A stretch of DNA of 64,000 bases. Source: Pantoea rwandensis. GTDB taxonomy: Bacteria; Pseudomonadota; Gammaproteobacteria; Enterobacterales; Enterobacteriaceae. The notes under the pieces were generated by a model that ran no database searches, was not told the origin of the DNA, and saw nothing but the letters and a program-made list of their open reading frames with translations. Position 1 is the stretch's first letter. Every line of letters starts with the position of its first letter. Made by a program: the position numbers and the translations under genes. Of the stretch, positions 21,295 to 31,009 are shown one piece after another. Where the stretch lies: positions 2,542,001 through 2,606,000 of the forward strand of contig NZ_CP009454.1 of NCBI RefSeq assembly GCF_000759475.1. Reading direction: 5' to 3'.

Positions 21295-21385
21295 TAATCC
21301 TCATCACGTGCCGGATGCGGTGCTTTTTCATGATGGCGCTCAATTGATGGTAGGAAATGCGCAGTCACTCTGCGGCACGGCGTTT
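21295..21385 (-). pseudogene. Decayed partial duplicate of the pspF 3' end
   Basis: About 90 bases closely resemble 21405-21497, the last 30 codons of pspF, including the Fis-type helix-turn-helix. Translated in the matching frame it reads RAAE-stop-LRISYHQLSAIMKKH against RAAELLRVTYHQLRAMMKKH in PspF; it has an in-frame stop and a one-base deletion near its end. It lies directly downstream of pspF in the same orientation. Confidence 0.75.
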
Positions 21386-21404
21386 GCAGCTCTCGCTTTG
21401 TCGT

Positions 21405-22403
21405 TCAATCCTCATCACGTGCCTGGATGCCGTGCTTTTTCATCATGGCGCGTAACTGATGGTAGGTGACCCGCAGTAACTCGGCGGCGCGGCGTTGGTT
21501 GTATTTTGCCTGTTGCAAGCTGGCTTCGACCAAATCGCGCTCCTGCTGGTTTTGCCACTGGCGCAGATCGAGTGGCAGGGCGGGTAAGCCGCTGGTGCTG
21601 GGTTCGGGGAGGCTTTCAGGCGCGGCGCTGCGCGGGGCGAACGGGTTGATGATGATATTATCCAGTTCCTGCTCTGCGCTGTGATGGCGATACACCGAGC
21701 GTTCCACCACATTCTTCAATTCACGTACATTGCCGGGCCAACTGTGGGTGAGTAGCGTGAGCTGAGCGCGCTCGCTGAAGCCGGGAAACAGCGGCAGGCC
21801 GAGTTCGCGGCACATCTGGATAGCAAAATGCTCGGCCATCACCAGAATATCGCTACGACGTTCGCGTAACGGTGGGAGTTGCACCACATCAAAGGCGAGA
21901 CGATCGAGGAGATCCGCGCGGAATTTTCCTGCCGCAGCCAGTGCGGGTAAATCTTCATTGGTGGCACACACCAGACGCACATTGACCTGCAACGACTGGT
22001 TGCCGCCCACACGTTCCAGCTGACCGTATTCGATGACGCGTAGCAATTTCTCCTGCACCAGCATCGGCGCGGTCGCCAGCTCATCGAGGAATAAAGTGCC
22101 GGTGTCAGCACGCTCAAAGCGGCCAAGATGACGTTTTTGCGCGCCGGTAAACGCACCGGCCTCATGGCCAAACAGTTCAGAATCCAGCAGGTTTTCATTC
22201 AGTGCCGCGCAGTTAAGCGACACAAAAGGCCCTTGCCAGCGATCGGAGAGATAGTGCAAGCGGCTGGCAATCAACTCCTTACCGGTTCCTCGCTCGCCTA
22301 TCACCAATACCGGTTTTTCCAGCGGCGCGAGGCGGGAAACCTGCTCCAGCACTTCCAGGAAGTTGTTTGATTCGCCCAACAGGTTGTCACTGCCATTTGC
22401 CAT
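21405..22403 (-). CDS. pspF: Phage-shock operon activator PspF (sigma54 enhancer-binding protein)
   Basis: 332 residues without a receiver domain: an AAA+ domain from the start (Walker A GERGTGKE, the sigma54-contacting GAFTGA loop, Walker B LFLDEL), then a C-terminal Fis-type helix-turn-helix (QRRAAELLRVTYHQLRAMMKKH). Activates the divergent pspA promoter and is held inactive by PspA. I prefer the ATG at 22401-22403, which aligns with the E. coli start, over a GTG five codons upstream. It runs seven or so residues past the E. coli C-terminus (IQARDED). Confidence 0.95.
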   Translation of the reverse strand: MANGSDNLLGESNNFLEVLEQVSRLAPLEKPVLVIGERGTGKELIASRLHYLSDRWQGPFVSLNCAALNENLLDSELFGHEAGAFTGAQKRHLGRFERADTGTLFLDELATAPMLVQEKLLRVIEYGQLERVGGNQSLQVNVRLVCATNEDLPALAAAGKFRADLLDRLAFDVVQLPPLRERRSDILVMAEHFAIQMCRELGLPLFPGFSERAQLTLLTHSWPGNVRELKNVVERSVYRHHSAEQELDNIIINPFAPRSAAPESLPEPSTSGLPALPLDLRQWQNQQERDLVEASLQQAKYNQRRAAELLRVTYHQLRAMMKKHGIQARDED

Positions 22404-22482
22404 GATGAATTTCGCCACTGGTTAATCAATTTCACTACATTAATGGATGCTTACTCGAATGTAAAATATGCAAACTCTATAA

Positions 22483-22495
22483 AATCAATAAATTA
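22483..22495 (+). promoter_or_regulatory. IHF site between pspF and pspA
   Basis: AATCAATAAATTA matches the IHF consensus WATCAANNNNTTR exactly. In E. coli IHF bends this region so that upstream-bound PspF reaches the sigma54 polymerase. Confidence 0.6.
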
Positions 22496-22500
22496 AAAGT

Positions 22501-22515
22501 TGGCACGCCATTTGT
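22501..22515 (+). promoter_or_regulatory. Sigma54 promoter of pspABCD
   Basis: TGGCACGCCATTTGT fits the -24/-12 consensus TGGCAC-N5-TTGC with one mismatch, about 50 bases before pspA. Expected start near 22527. Confidence 0.85.
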
Positions 22516-22566
22516 ATTAAGAAACCGTGCACCGCACAACCACATGACAATCAGAGGAACATCATT

Positions 22567-23232
22567 ATGGGTATTTTTTCTCGTTTCGCCGACATCGTGA
22601 ACGCTAACATCAATTCCCTGCTGGAACGCGCCGAAGATCCGCAGAAACTGGTACGCCTGATGATTCAGGAAATGGAAGACACGCTGGTGGAAGTTCGCTC
22701 CACGTCAGCGCGCGCGCTGGCAGAAAGGAAACAGTTGCTGCGCCGAATTGAGCAGGCCGAAGTTCAGCAGGCTGAATGGCAGGAAAAAGCCGAGTTGGCC
22801 ATCAGCAAAGAGAAAGAAGATTTGGCGCGCTCTGCGCTGATTGAAAAACAGAAACTGACCGATCTGATTGCAGCACTCAAGCAAGAAGCCATTCAGGTTG
22901 AAGAAACATTAGATCGCATGAAAGGTGAGATCGGTGAGCTGGAGAAAAAACTCAGCGAAACCCGCGCACGCCAGCAGGCATTGATGCTGCGTCATCAGGC
23001 AGCGTCCTCTTCCCGCGATGTGCGCCGTCAGTTGGACAGCGGCAAGCTGGATGAAGCCATGGCGCGCTTCGAATCGTTCGAACGCCGCATTGACCACATG
23101 GAAGCGGAAGCGGAAAGCCAGCGTTTTGGTAAGCCAAAAGGTCTTGACCAGGAGTTCGCCGAGCTGAAAGCTGACGACGAAATCAGCCAGCAGCTGGCGG
23201 CGTTGAAAGCCAAAATGAACCGCAGCGAGTAA
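22567..23232 (+). CDS. pspA: Phage-shock protein A
   Basis: 221-residue coiled-coil protein of the PspA/Vipp1 (bacterial ESCRT-III) family, with an N-terminal amphipathic helix ([19 protein letters not shown]) that binds stressed membranes and long charged helices after it. Binds and inhibits PspF in unstressed cells; under proton-motive-force loss it is recruited to the inner membrane and stabilises it. First gene of the sigma54 operon. Confidence 0.97.
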   Translation: MGIFSRFADIVNANINSLLERAEDPQKLVRLMIQEMEDTLVEVRSTSARALAERKQLLRRIEQAEVQQAEWQEKAELAISKEKEDLARSALIEKQKLTDLIAALKQEAIQVEETLDRMKGEIGELEKKLSETRARQQALMLRHQAASSSRDVRRQLDSGKLDEAMARFESFERRIDHMEAEAESQRFGKPKGLDQEFAELKADDEISQQLAALKAKMNRSE

Positions 23233-23292
23233 ATGGGCGTGGGGCTCTACGCTGAGCCCCGTGACCAGGGTGTTAATGATTAAGGAGAGTCA

Positions 23293-23520
23293 ATGAGCGC
23301 ACTTTTTCTCGCCATACCCCTGACGATCTTCGTGCTCTTTGTAGCGCCGATCTGGTTATGGCTGCACTACAGCAACAAACGCAACGGGGGCGCGGAATTG
23401 TCATCAGGCGATATGCAGCGTCTGCAACAGTTGACCCAGGACGCGCGCCGCATGCGTGAACGCGTGGAAGCACTCGAAGCGATTCTGGATGCAGAACATC
23501 CGAACTGGAGGCAACCATGA
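23293..23520 (+). CDS. pspB: Phage-shock protein B
   Basis: 75 residues: one N-terminal membrane helix (about 5-25) followed by a charged coiled-coil helix. Inner-membrane partner of PspC that senses envelope stress and relieves PspA inhibition of PspF. Its stop overlaps the pspC start. Confidence 0.95.
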   Translation: MSALFLAIPLTIFVLFVAPIWLWLHYSNKRNGGAELSSGDMQRLQQLTQDARRMRERVEALEAILDAEHPNWRQP

Positions 23521-23864
23521 TGAATGGCCGCAAATTGTGGCGCATCCCGCAGCAGGGGAAAATTCGCGGTGTTTGCGCCGGTCTGGCCGAGTATCTCGAT
23601 ATTCCGGTGCGCCTGTTGCGTGTGATTGTGGTGCTGTCACTGTTCTTCGGGCTGTTTATGTTTACCGTGCTGGCGTACTTCATCCTGGGCTTTGTGCTGG
23701 ATGAAAAGCCCGCGGATGCGCCGGATGAGCACACGCCAACGGCACGTGATTTGCTGGATGAGCTGGAAACATCGTTGAAAAGTGATGAGCGCAACGTGCG
23801 AGATATCGAGCGTTACGTCACTTCAGAGACCTTCAGCGTGCGCAGTCGCTTCCGCCAAATCTGA
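23517..23864 (+). CDS. pspC: Phage-shock protein C
   Basis: 115 residues with the PspC domain (LWRIPQQGKIRGVCAGLAEYLDIPVRLLRV) and a membrane helix at about 38-62, followed by a C-terminal helical tail. Works with PspB as the membrane switch that sequesters PspA. Start overlaps pspB by four bases (ATGA). Confidence 0.95.
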   Translation: MMNGRKLWRIPQQGKIRGVCAGLAEYLDIPVRLLRVIVVLSLFFGLFMFTVLAYFILGFVLDEKPADAPDEHTPTARDLLDELETSLKSDERNVRDIERYVTSETFSVRSRFRQI

Positions 23865-23921
23865 TTATTTCCGCCGGGCCCACAGCGGGTCCGCTTCATC
23901 GCATATTCTTAAGGAGTGGAG

Positions 23922-24170
23922 ATGTACAATCCGCGTATGACTGCTCTGCGCCGCCGCGCAACACCTGCGTTGAAGTCGGCGGGGAAATTCATCATCATCA
24001 GTGCAGTAACCTATGGTCCCGGCGGGTTAGCTGGCTGGGCAGTGAAATCGGTGGCGCGTCGCCCGTTGCGCCTGCTTCTGGCGGCCGCCCTGGAACCGTT
24101 GCTGAGTAAGGCATTCAAACGCCTGTCCTCACGTTTCGTCAGGGAGATGGATGAAAAGACTGCAAAATGA
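23922..24170 (+). CDS. pspD: Phage-shock protein D
   Basis: 82 residues. The pattern AVTYGPGGLAGWAVKSVARRPLRLLL is that of E. coli PspD, a small peripheral inner-membrane protein of unclear role. Start set at the ATG five bases after AAGGAG rather than the GTG six bases earlier that overlaps this site. Overlaps the start of ycjX by 20 bases. Confidence 0.9.
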   Translation: MYNPRMTALRRRATPALKSAGKFIIISAVTYGPGGLAGWAVKSVARRPLRLLLAAALEPLLSKAFKRLSSRFVREMDEKTAK

Positions 24171-25548
24171 ACTGGCCGCGTTGATGAACCGCGGTGTTGA
24201 CCGTCACTTACGCCTTGCCGTAACCGGCCTGAGCCGCAGCGGGAAAACCGCGTTTATCACCTCGCTGGTGAACCAACTTCTCAATGTACACAGCGGCGCC
24301 CGTTTGCCGCTGTTTTCCGTGGTGCGTGAAGAGCGCCTGCTCGGCGTCAAACGTGTGCCGCAGCGGGAACTGGGCACGCCGCGTTTTACCTATGACGAAG
24401 GGCTGGCGCAACTCTACGGTACGCCTCCCGTCTGGCCAACGCCGACGCGTGGTGTCAGCGAAATGCGTCTGGCGCTGCGCTATCGGCCTGAACAATCGCT
24501 TTTGCGCCATTTCAAAGATACCGCCACGCTGTATCTGGAAATCGTCGATTACCCTGGTGAATGGTTGCTCGATCTGCCGATGCTGGCGCAGGATTATCTC
24601 AGCTGGTCACGACAGATGATGGGGTTGCTGCAGGGCGATCGTCAGCAGTGGGCGTCATACTGGCACAGCTTGTCACAGGATCTCGACCCCTTTGCCCCCG
24701 CGGATGAAAATCGTCTGGCGGAGATCGCTGCTGCCTGGACTGATTATCTGCATCAGTGCAAAACCGAGGGATTGCACTTTATCCAGCCAGGTCGCTTTGT
24801 GCTGCCGGGCGATATGGCAGGCGCCCCGGCGCTGCAATTCTTCCCGTGGCCACAGGTCGATGAGATTCACGCCAGCAAGCTATTGCAGGCTCCTGCAGGC
24901 AGTAACTTTGCCGTGCTGCAACAACGTTTTAACTACTACTGCCAGCACGTGGTGAAAGGTTTCTATAAAAATTATTTTCTGCGCTTTGACCGCCAGATTG
25001 TGCTGGTGGATTGTCTGCAACCGTTAAACAGCGGACCGCAGGCGTTCAATGATATGCGCCTGGCGTTAACCCAATTGATGCAGAGCTTCCATTACGGGCA
25101 GCGCACGCTATTCCGTCGTCTGTTTTCCCCGGTCATCGACAAACTCTTGTTTGCTGCCACCAAAGCTGACCATATCACGGCCGATCAGCACGCCAATATG
25201 GTGTCTCTGTTACAACAGTTGGTTCAGGATGCCTGGCAAAACGCGGCGTTTGAAGGGATCAGCATGGATTGTCTTGGGCTGGCGTCAGTGCAGGCCACCG
25301 AAAGTGGGCTGGTGGATCATCGTGGTGAAAAGCTGCCCGCGCTGCGCGGTCATCGTCTTCATGACGGCGAAGCGCTGACCTTCTATCCCGGCGAAGTGCC
25401 GCCACGTTTGCCCGGACATCAGTTCTGGCAACAGCAAGGATTTCAGTTTGAACAGTTCCGGCCGCAGCAGTTTGATGTCGATCGGCCGCTGCCGCACATT
25501 CGCATGGATGCCGCGCTGGAATTTTTACTTGGAGATAAATTGCGATGA
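24151..25548 (+). CDS. ycjX: YcjX family GTPase-like protein (DUF463)
   Basis: 465 residues with an N-terminal P-loop ([14 protein letters not shown]). YcjX is a stress-linked P-loop NTPase that follows pspABCD in E. coli and is co-induced with it; its biochemical role is unresolved. Begins inside the end of pspD, so it is probably translated from the psp transcript, and its stop overlaps ycjF. Confidence 0.93.
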   Translation: MKRLQNELAALMNRGVDRHLRLAVTGLSRSGKTAFITSLVNQLLNVHSGARLPLFSVVREERLLGVKRVPQRELGTPRFTYDEGLAQLYGTPPVWPTPTRGVSEMRLALRYRPEQSLLRHFKDTATLYLEIVDYPGEWLLDLPMLAQDYLSWSRQMMGLLQGDRQQWASYWHSLSQDLDPFAPADENRLAEIAAAWTDYLHQCKTEGLHFIQPGRFVLPGDMAGAPALQFFPWPQVDEIHASKLLQAPAGSNFAVLQQRFNYYCQHVVKGFYKNYFLRFDRQIVLVDCLQPLNSGPQAFNDMRLALTQLMQSFHYGQRTLFRRLFSPVIDKLLFAATKADHITADQHANMVSLLQQLVQDAWQNAAFEGISMDCLGLASVQATESGLVDHRGEKLPALRGHRLHDGEALTFYPGEVPPRLPGHQFWQQQGFQFEQFRPQQFDVDRPLPHIRMDAALEFLLGDKLR

Positions 25549-26618
25549 GCGACGAAACCCCTTTAAAACCGCGCATTGATTTTGCACGACCGCTCGAAGC
25601 GGAGGCGCAGCAACCGCTGCGGGCGGCACACACTTTCAGTGAGGAAAGCGAGGGCGCGTTTCATGCTACCCAAGAGTCGGAGCCGCTGGCAGAGGGCGAA
25701 GGCGAAAAAGTGGTTGAGGCCGCGCTGCGCCCCAAACGCAGCTTATGGCGCAAGTTGGTAGGTGCGGGTCTGGGGATTTTTGGCATCAGCGTAGTCGCGC
25801 AGGGCGCTCAGTGGATGCATGATGCCTGGATCACGCGCGATTGGTTTTCGCTCGGCACCGGTGTGGCAGGAAGTCTGATTGTGGTCGCCGGAGCCGGGGC
25901 ATTGATCGGCGAATGGCGTCGACTTTACCGGCTGCGCCAGCGAGCAGAAGAAAGGGATATTGGACGAGAGTTGCTACACAGCCACGGTATCGGTAAAGGG
26001 CGCGCTTTTTGCGAAAAGCTGGCCCAACAGGCGCAGCTCGATCAGGCGCATCCGGCACTGCAGCGCTGGCATGCGGCGCTGCATGAAACCCACAATGACC
26101 GTGAAATCGTGATGCTTTACGCGCAACTGGTGCAACCGGTGCTGGATCGTCAGGCGCATCGTGAGATCAGCCGCCACGCTGCGGAATCCACGTTGATGAT
26201 TGCGGTGAGTCCACTGGCGCTGGTGGATATGGCATTTATCGCCTGGCGCAACCTGCGACTGGTCAATCGCATTGCGGCTATTTATGGCATCGAGTTGGGG
26301 TACTTCAGCCGCATCCGCCTGTTTCGTTTAGTGTTGCTGAATATGGCCTTTGCCGGCGCCTCAGAGTTGGTGCGTGAAGTGGGGATGGATTGGATGTCGC
26401 AAGACATTGCCGCACGGCTCTCAGCCCGCGCCGCTCAGGGCATTGGCGCCGGTTTGCTGACCGCACGTCTGGGTATCAAAGCCATGGAACTGTGTCGCCC
26501 GCTGCCATGGCTGGAAGATGATAAGCCGCGTCTCGGAGATTTCCGTCGGGAACTATTGGTTCAGCTAAAAGAATCCCTGTCTAAGAGTGGGGGTAAAGCA
26601 GGGCAGACTGCTAAATAA
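25545..26618 (+). CDS. ycjF: YcjF inner-membrane protein (DUF697)
   Basis: 357 residues. A hydrophilic N-terminal region (1-about 65) precedes two membrane helices near 75-95 and 105-125, and a DUF697 C-terminal domain follows. Overlaps ycjX by four bases and closes the psp-ycjXF operon. Function unknown; membrane-stress association is inferred from the operon. Confidence 0.93.
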   Translation: MSDETPLKPRIDFARPLEAEAQQPLRAAHTFSEESEGAFHATQESEPLAEGEGEKVVEAALRPKRSLWRKLVGAGLGIFGISVVAQGAQWMHDAWITRDWFSLGTGVAGSLIVVAGAGALIGEWRRLYRLRQRAEERDIGRELLHSHGIGKGRAFCEKLAQQAQLDQAHPALQRWHAALHETHNDREIVMLYAQLVQPVLDRQAHREISRHAAESTLMIAVSPLALVDMAFIAWRNLRLVNRIAAIYGIELGYFSRIRLFRLVLLNMAFAGASELVREVGMDWMSQDIAARLSARAAQGIGAGLLTARLGIKAMELCRPLPWLEDDKPRLGDFRRELLVQLKESLSKSGGKAGQTAK

Positions 26619-26744
26619 TGTCCTGTTGCTCACCTTTCACGCTGTCAATCAGGTGGAAGGTGAAATTATCTTTGTTAAATGTGATATTTGGCGGGATTAT
26701 TGTGGGTTGTTCCGCTACACTTCTTCGCGTCACCTGCCTCAAGC

Positions 26745-26762
26745 TGTCAACTTTTCATGACA
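26745..26762 (+). promoter_or_regulatory. Possible TyrR box upstream of tyrR
   Basis: TGTCAA-CTTTTC-ATGACA resembles the TyrR box TGTAAA-N6-TTTACA (9 of 12 conserved positions) and sits 70 bases before the tyrR start, where E. coli tyrR is autorepressed. Confidence 0.4.
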
Positions 26763-26831
26763 GGCCTCTTCTGAGGCGCTGCAAGTTAGCGTATTATCTC
26801 TAAAATCAAAACCTGACTAAGGCTCATCGCA

Positions 26832-28397
26832 ATGCGTTTGGAAGTTTTCTGCCAGGACCGCATCGGTCTGGCGCGCGAGCTACTCGACCTGCTGGTTGCG
26901 CGCAACATCGACCTGCGCGGTATTGAAATTGCGCCACTCGGTCGCATCTATCTCAACTTTTCTGCCCTTGAATTCGAACCCTTCAGTACGCTGATGGCGG
27001 AAATCCGTCGTACACCGGGCGTAACAGATGTGCGCACCGTAAGCTACATGCCCTCTGAACGTGAACATCGCGCGTTGAGTGCACTGCTGATTGCTATGCC
27101 GGAGCCGGTGTTCTCTATCGACCTTAAATGCAAGGTGGAACTCGCCAACCCGGCAGCGCAGAACCTGTTTAATCTCGATGAACAGAAGCTGCGTAATCAG
27201 AACGCCGCAACCCTGATCACCGGTTTCAATTTCCAGCGCTGGATCGAGAATGAGCGTGTGGAAGCCCAGGCACATCACGTTGTTATTCAGGGACGTGATT
27301 TCCTGATGGAAGCCCGACCGATTTATCTGGCAGAAGAAGAGGGGCAGAGCGATCAGCCCGTCGGCGCAATGATCACGCTGAAATCCACCGCCCGCATGGG
27401 CCGTCAGCTGCAAAATCTCACCGTGACGGATGAGTCGGAATTTGACCACATCGTGGCAGTGACGCCGAAAATGCGTCAGGTGATCGATCAGGCACGTAAA
27501 CTGGCGATGCATGATGCGCCGCTGCTGATTGTCGGCGATACCGGCACCGGCAAAGATATGCTGGCACGCGCCTGCCATCTGCGCAGCGCACGCGGTAAAA
27601 AACCCTTCCTGGCCCTTAATTGTGCGTCTCTGCCGGATGATGTGGCCGAGAGCGAGCTTTTTGGTCACGCGGCGGGCGCTTATCCGAACGCGCTGGAAGG
27701 CAAGAAAGGCTTCTTTGAACAGGCCAACGGCGGCTCGGTGCTGCTGGATGAGATTGGTGAGATGTCACCGCGCATGCAGACAAAACTGCTGCGCTTCCTC
27801 AACGATGGGACTTTCCGTCGCGTGGGTGAAGAACATGAAGTGCATGTGGATGTGCGCGTCATTTGTGCCACGCAGAAGAACCTGATCGAGCTGGTGCAAC
27901 GGGGTGAGTTCCGTGAAGACCTGTTTTACCGCCTTAATGTACTGACGCTCAATTTGCCGCCGTTGCGAGAGCGTCCGCTGGACATCCTGCCGCTGACGGA
28001 GATGTTTGTGGCGCGCTTTGCCGATGAGCAGGGGCTGCCGCGTCCGCGTTTGTCACCGCAGCTCGCGCCGTTCCTGACGCGGTATAACTGGCCAGGTAAT
28101 GTGCGGCAGCTGAAAAATGCGCTGTATCGCGCACTGACGCAACTGGAAGGCTACGAGTTGCGTCCTCAGGACATCATTCTGCCTGAGCAGGCATTAGATG
28201 TGACGTTGGGCGAAGAAGCGATGGAAGGTTCGCTGGATGAGATCACCAGCCGTTTCGAGCGTTCGGTGCTGACGCGTCTCTATTTGTCTTATCCCAGCAC
28301 GCGCAAACTGGCAAAACGCCTGGGGGTGTCGCATACCGCGATAGCCAACAAATTGCGCGAATACGGTTTAGGGCAAAAACGTGGCGAAAGTGAATGA
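26832..28397 (+). CDS. tyrR: Aromatic amino-acid regulator TyrR
   Basis: 521 residues: ACT domain (1-about 70), PAS (about 80-190), AAA+ core (Walker A GDTGTGKD) and a C-terminal helix-turn-helix (STRKLAKRLGVSHTAIANKLREYGL). It has GAYPNA where sigma54 activators have GAFTGA, as in E. coli TyrR, which acts on sigma70 promoters. Controls aromatic amino-acid synthesis and transport in response to Tyr, Phe and Trp with ATP. About eight residues longer than E. coli TyrR as I recall it. Confidence 0.96.
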   Translation: MRLEVFCQDRIGLARELLDLLVARNIDLRGIEIAPLGRIYLNFSALEFEPFSTLMAEIRRTPGVTDVRTVSYMPSEREHRALSALLIAMPEPVFSIDLKCKVELANPAAQNLFNLDEQKLRNQNAATLITGFNFQRWIENERVEAQAHHVVIQGRDFLMEARPIYLAEEEGQSDQPVGAMITLKSTARMGRQLQNLTVTDESEFDHIVAVTPKMRQVIDQARKLAMHDAPLLIVGDTGTGKDMLARACHLRSARGKKPFLALNCASLPDDVAESELFGHAAGAYPNALEGKKGFFEQANGGSVLLDEIGEMSPRMQTKLLRFLNDGTFRRVGEEHEVHVDVRVICATQKNLIELVQRGEFREDLFYRLNVLTLNLPPLRERPLDILPLTEMFVARFADEQGLPRPRLSPQLAPFLTRYNWPGNVRQLKNALYRALTQLEGYELRPQDIILPEQALDVTLGEEAMEGSLDEITSRFERSVLTRLYLSYPSTRKLAKRLGVSHTAIANKLREYGLGQKRGESE

Positions 28398-28423
28398 CCT
28401 GCTAGCGCATAGCTCGCAGCGAT

Positions 28424-28459
28424 AAAAAAGGGCGCACTTCACAAAGTGCGCCCTTATCA
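28424..28459. terminator. Bidirectional terminator between tyrR and tpx
   Basis: AAGGGCGCACTT/AAGTGCGCCCTT hairpin between converging genes. The A run on its left gives a strong T tract for the tpx transcript. Confidence 0.85.
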
Positions 28460-28473
28460 CATCATCTTAATAC

Positions 28474-28977
28474 TTACTTCAGTGCAGCCAGTGCCGCATC
28501 ATAGTTTGGCTCTTCGGTGATTTCGTTCACCAATTCGCTATAAATCACTTTGTCGTTTTCATCCAGCACCACCACAGCACGTGCAGTCAGGCCTTTCAGT
28601 GGGCCATCAGCGATTGCCACACCGTAATCTTCTTTAAATTCTGCACCGCGCAGCGCTGACAGGGTCACGACGTTGCTCACGTTTTCTGCACCGCAGAAAC
28701 GAGACTGGGCAAACGGCAGATCGGCAGAGATGCAGAGCACCACAGTGTTGTCGGATTCGCCGGAACGCTCGTTGAACTTGCGCACTGATGCCGCGCAGAC
28801 GCCGGTATCAATACTTGGGAAAATGTTCAGAACTTTGCGTTTACCTGCATACTGAGAAAGGGAGACGTCACTCAGGTCCTTTGCGACCAGACTAAAAGCT
28901 TTAGCCTGTTCGCCAGCCTGCGGGAAGTGACCTGCAACCGGGACCGGATTACCCTGAAAGTGAACATTCTGAGACAT
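28474..28977 (-). CDS. tpx: Thiol peroxidase
   Basis: 167-residue atypical 2-Cys peroxiredoxin with the peroxidatic Cys61 in [14 protein letters not shown] and the resolving Cys95 in QSRFCGAEN. Reduces lipid and alkyl hydroperoxides using thioredoxin; periplasmic location has been proposed for E. coli Tpx but no signal peptide is present here. Confidence 0.97.
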   Translation of the reverse strand: MSQNVHFQGNPVPVAGHFPQAGEQAKAFSLVAKDLSDVSLSQYAGKRKVLNIFPSIDTGVCAASVRKFNERSGESDNTVVLCISADLPFAQSRFCGAENVSNVVTLSALRGAEFKEDYGVAIADGPLKGLTARAVVVLDENDKVIYSELVNEITEEPNYDAALAALK

Positions 28978-29130
28978 ACGATTTCCTTTTAGCGATGAAA
29001 AAGTCTGGCATTAAGCCTGCCAGAGCAGATATAGCGTTTGTTTATGACATAATTTTGAAGGGTTTACGAGCGCATTTCGTCGCGATAGCAGAAGCACATC
29101 GCAATTAAGCCACGGATTTAAGGAGAATTA

Positions 29131-30117
29131 ATGAGAACAGTGAAGAGTTATCCAGAGGCCTGGCCGTTGCATTCGCCGTTTGTTATTTCACGCGGGAGCA
29201 GGACAGAAGCGCATGTTGTGGTGGTCGAGATTGAACAGGATGGTCTGAAAGGCGTGGGTGAAGCCACGCCTTACGCACGCTATGGCGAAAGTGAAGACTC
29301 GGTGCTGCAACAAATCGCCGCGCTGTTGCCCGCTATTCAGGACGGTATGACACGTGACGAACTGCAACAGGCATTAGCGGCGGGTGCCGCGCGTAATGCC
29401 CTCGATTGCGCCTTATGGGATCTGGAACGCCAGCAACAGAGTAAAAGTTTGCAGGCGCTGTGCGGTGTTGAGTTGGCAGAGGAAATCATCACTGCGCATA
29501 CAGTGAGTATCGATACGCCGGAAGCGATGGCCAGCAGCGCGTTAGCGTTGTGGCAGCATGGTGCGCGTTTGCTGAAAATCAAACTCGATCATCATTTAAT
29601 CAGTGAGCGCCTGGTGGCAATTCGCACTGCCGTACCGGAAGCGACGCTAATTGTGGATGCCAATGAATCCTGGCAGGCTGAAGGGCTGGCGGCGCGCTGC
29701 CAGTTACTGGCAGACCTGAACGTCGCGATGCTGGAGCAACCGCTTCCTGCGGCGGAAGATGCTGCGCTGGCAAACTTTGTGCACCCACTTCCCATCTGCG
29801 CAGATGAGAGCTGTCACACCCGGGAGAATCTGGCGCAGCTGAAAGGGCGCTATGAGATGGTCAATATCAAGCTGGATAAAACCGGAGGATTGACCGAGGC
29901 GCTGGCGTTGGCCACCGCGGCGCGTCAGCAAGGTTTTACGGTGATGTTAGGCTGTATGTTATGCACCTCACGGGCGATTCGCGCCGCGCTGCCGCTCACG
30001 CCGCTGGCAAAATTCGCCGATCTTGACGGCCCAACCGGGCTGGCTGCCGATGTTGAGCCGTCGCTGCATTTCTCACACGGCGTGCTTAAACCTGCGGCTG
30101 CCAGCGCAGCAGGTTAA
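29131..30117 (+). CDS. ycjG: L-Ala-D/L-Glu epimerase
   Basis: 328-residue enolase-superfamily enzyme (muconate-lactonizing subgroup). Visible are the KIK lysine motif (LLKIKLD), metal ligands in VDANES, EQPLP and ADESC, and the second general base in NIKLDKTGG. It epimerises L-Ala-D-Glu from murein turnover to L-Ala-L-Glu. AAGGAG seven bases before the ATG. Its end overlaps the convergent mpaA by 32 bases; the two enzymes act in succession on recycled muropeptides. Confidence 0.95.
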   Translation: MRTVKSYPEAWPLHSPFVISRGSRTEAHVVVVEIEQDGLKGVGEATPYARYGESEDSVLQQIAALLPAIQDGMTRDELQQALAAGAARNALDCALWDLERQQQSKSLQALCGVELAEEIITAHTVSIDTPEAMASSALALWQHGARLLKIKLDHHLISERLVAIRTAVPEATLIVDANESWQAEGLAARCQLLADLNVAMLEQPLPAAEDAALANFVHPLPICADESCHTRENLAQLKGRYEMVNIKLDKTGGLTEALALATAARQQGFTVMLGCMLCTSRAIRAALPLTPLAKFADLDGPTGLAADVEPSLHFSHGVLKPAAASAAG

Positions 30118-30799
30118 TCATCGCATCAAGATAAACCTCGGTGGCTTCATCCACCGAGATAGGCGGCATCTCGGCGGTTATGCACAACAAGCCGAGATCG
30201 TCGCACCAGCTGCCAAAGGATCCCGGCGTGGCATAGCCCACGCTACTCACTACCGGTAATTGCGTTTGTTCAGCCAGCCACTGCGCGAGGTGACTGTGGT
30301 GTGGATCATCAATACAAGCCAGTGGCTCATGCCAGGACACTACCCAACGCGGTTTAATCTGATGAATCAACTGGCAGAGTGCGCGTGTTTCCGGTTCAGA
30401 AGCGGGGCTACTGCCCGTCGACAGCACCACATCACGTTCGTCCGCTGCGCTGTTCCAGCGATAGACCGTGTCGCCATTTTGCCAGTTGGCGGCCGGGAAA
30501 TTGCGATTGAGATCGACCCCGTTCGCATTGGCACGCAGCCCCAACTGGCAACCATCCGGATTCATAGCCAGCACCACATGATGACGGCGCAGTGGCTCCG
30601 GCAGCGTGCGCATTGCACCGGATAGCGTCGCGACGGCGGCATTTTCATCACCGTGCGTGCCGGCAATGATCAACCCACTGTCGGCATCGGCCGCCGGGGC
30701 CGGGAACCACAGCAGCGGTGCACCGAGCACCGATTGCCCATATTGTTGCCAGACCACGTCGAGTTTGCCGCGCAGCGGGCGGGGATGATGTGACGACAT
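30086..30799 (-). CDS. mpaA: Murein tripeptide amidase A
   Basis: 237-residue M14-type zinc carboxypeptidase: zinc ligands H49 and E52 in THGDE, H157 in SWHEP, and catalytic E210 in ITAEMPP. Cleaves gamma-D-Glu-Dap in L-Ala-D-Glu-Dap, giving the dipeptide that YcjG epimerises. Cytoplasmic, no signal peptide. Confidence 0.95.
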   Translation of the reverse strand: MSSHHPRPLRGKLDVVWQQYGQSVLGAPLLWFPAPAADADSGLIIAGTHGDENAAVATLSGAMRTLPEPLRRHHVVLAMNPDGCQLGLRANANGVDLNRNFPAANWQNGDTVYRWNSAADERDVVLSTGSSPASEPETRALCQLIHQIKPRWVVSWHEPLACIDDPHHSHLAQWLAEQTQLPVVSSVGYATPGSFGSWCDDLGLLCITAEMPPISVDEATEVYLDAMINLLRWQPQV

Positions 30800-31009
30800 G
30801 ACATTCCTCTCTGAAATCGTGCAATGAGCGCCAGGATGGCCAGGCGCTTCAGGATTAAAAATGTGACCGACAATTCAGCCTCAACATAACGGTAAACAGC
30901 AGACAGGGAAATAGCTATATATCAATCAGCAATTTGCGATAGAGTCACCAAAGACGCTGGCGACGCAGACCTCTTCGCAGTCGCCATTTTTTTAGGTAAA
31001 GGAGTGGTG

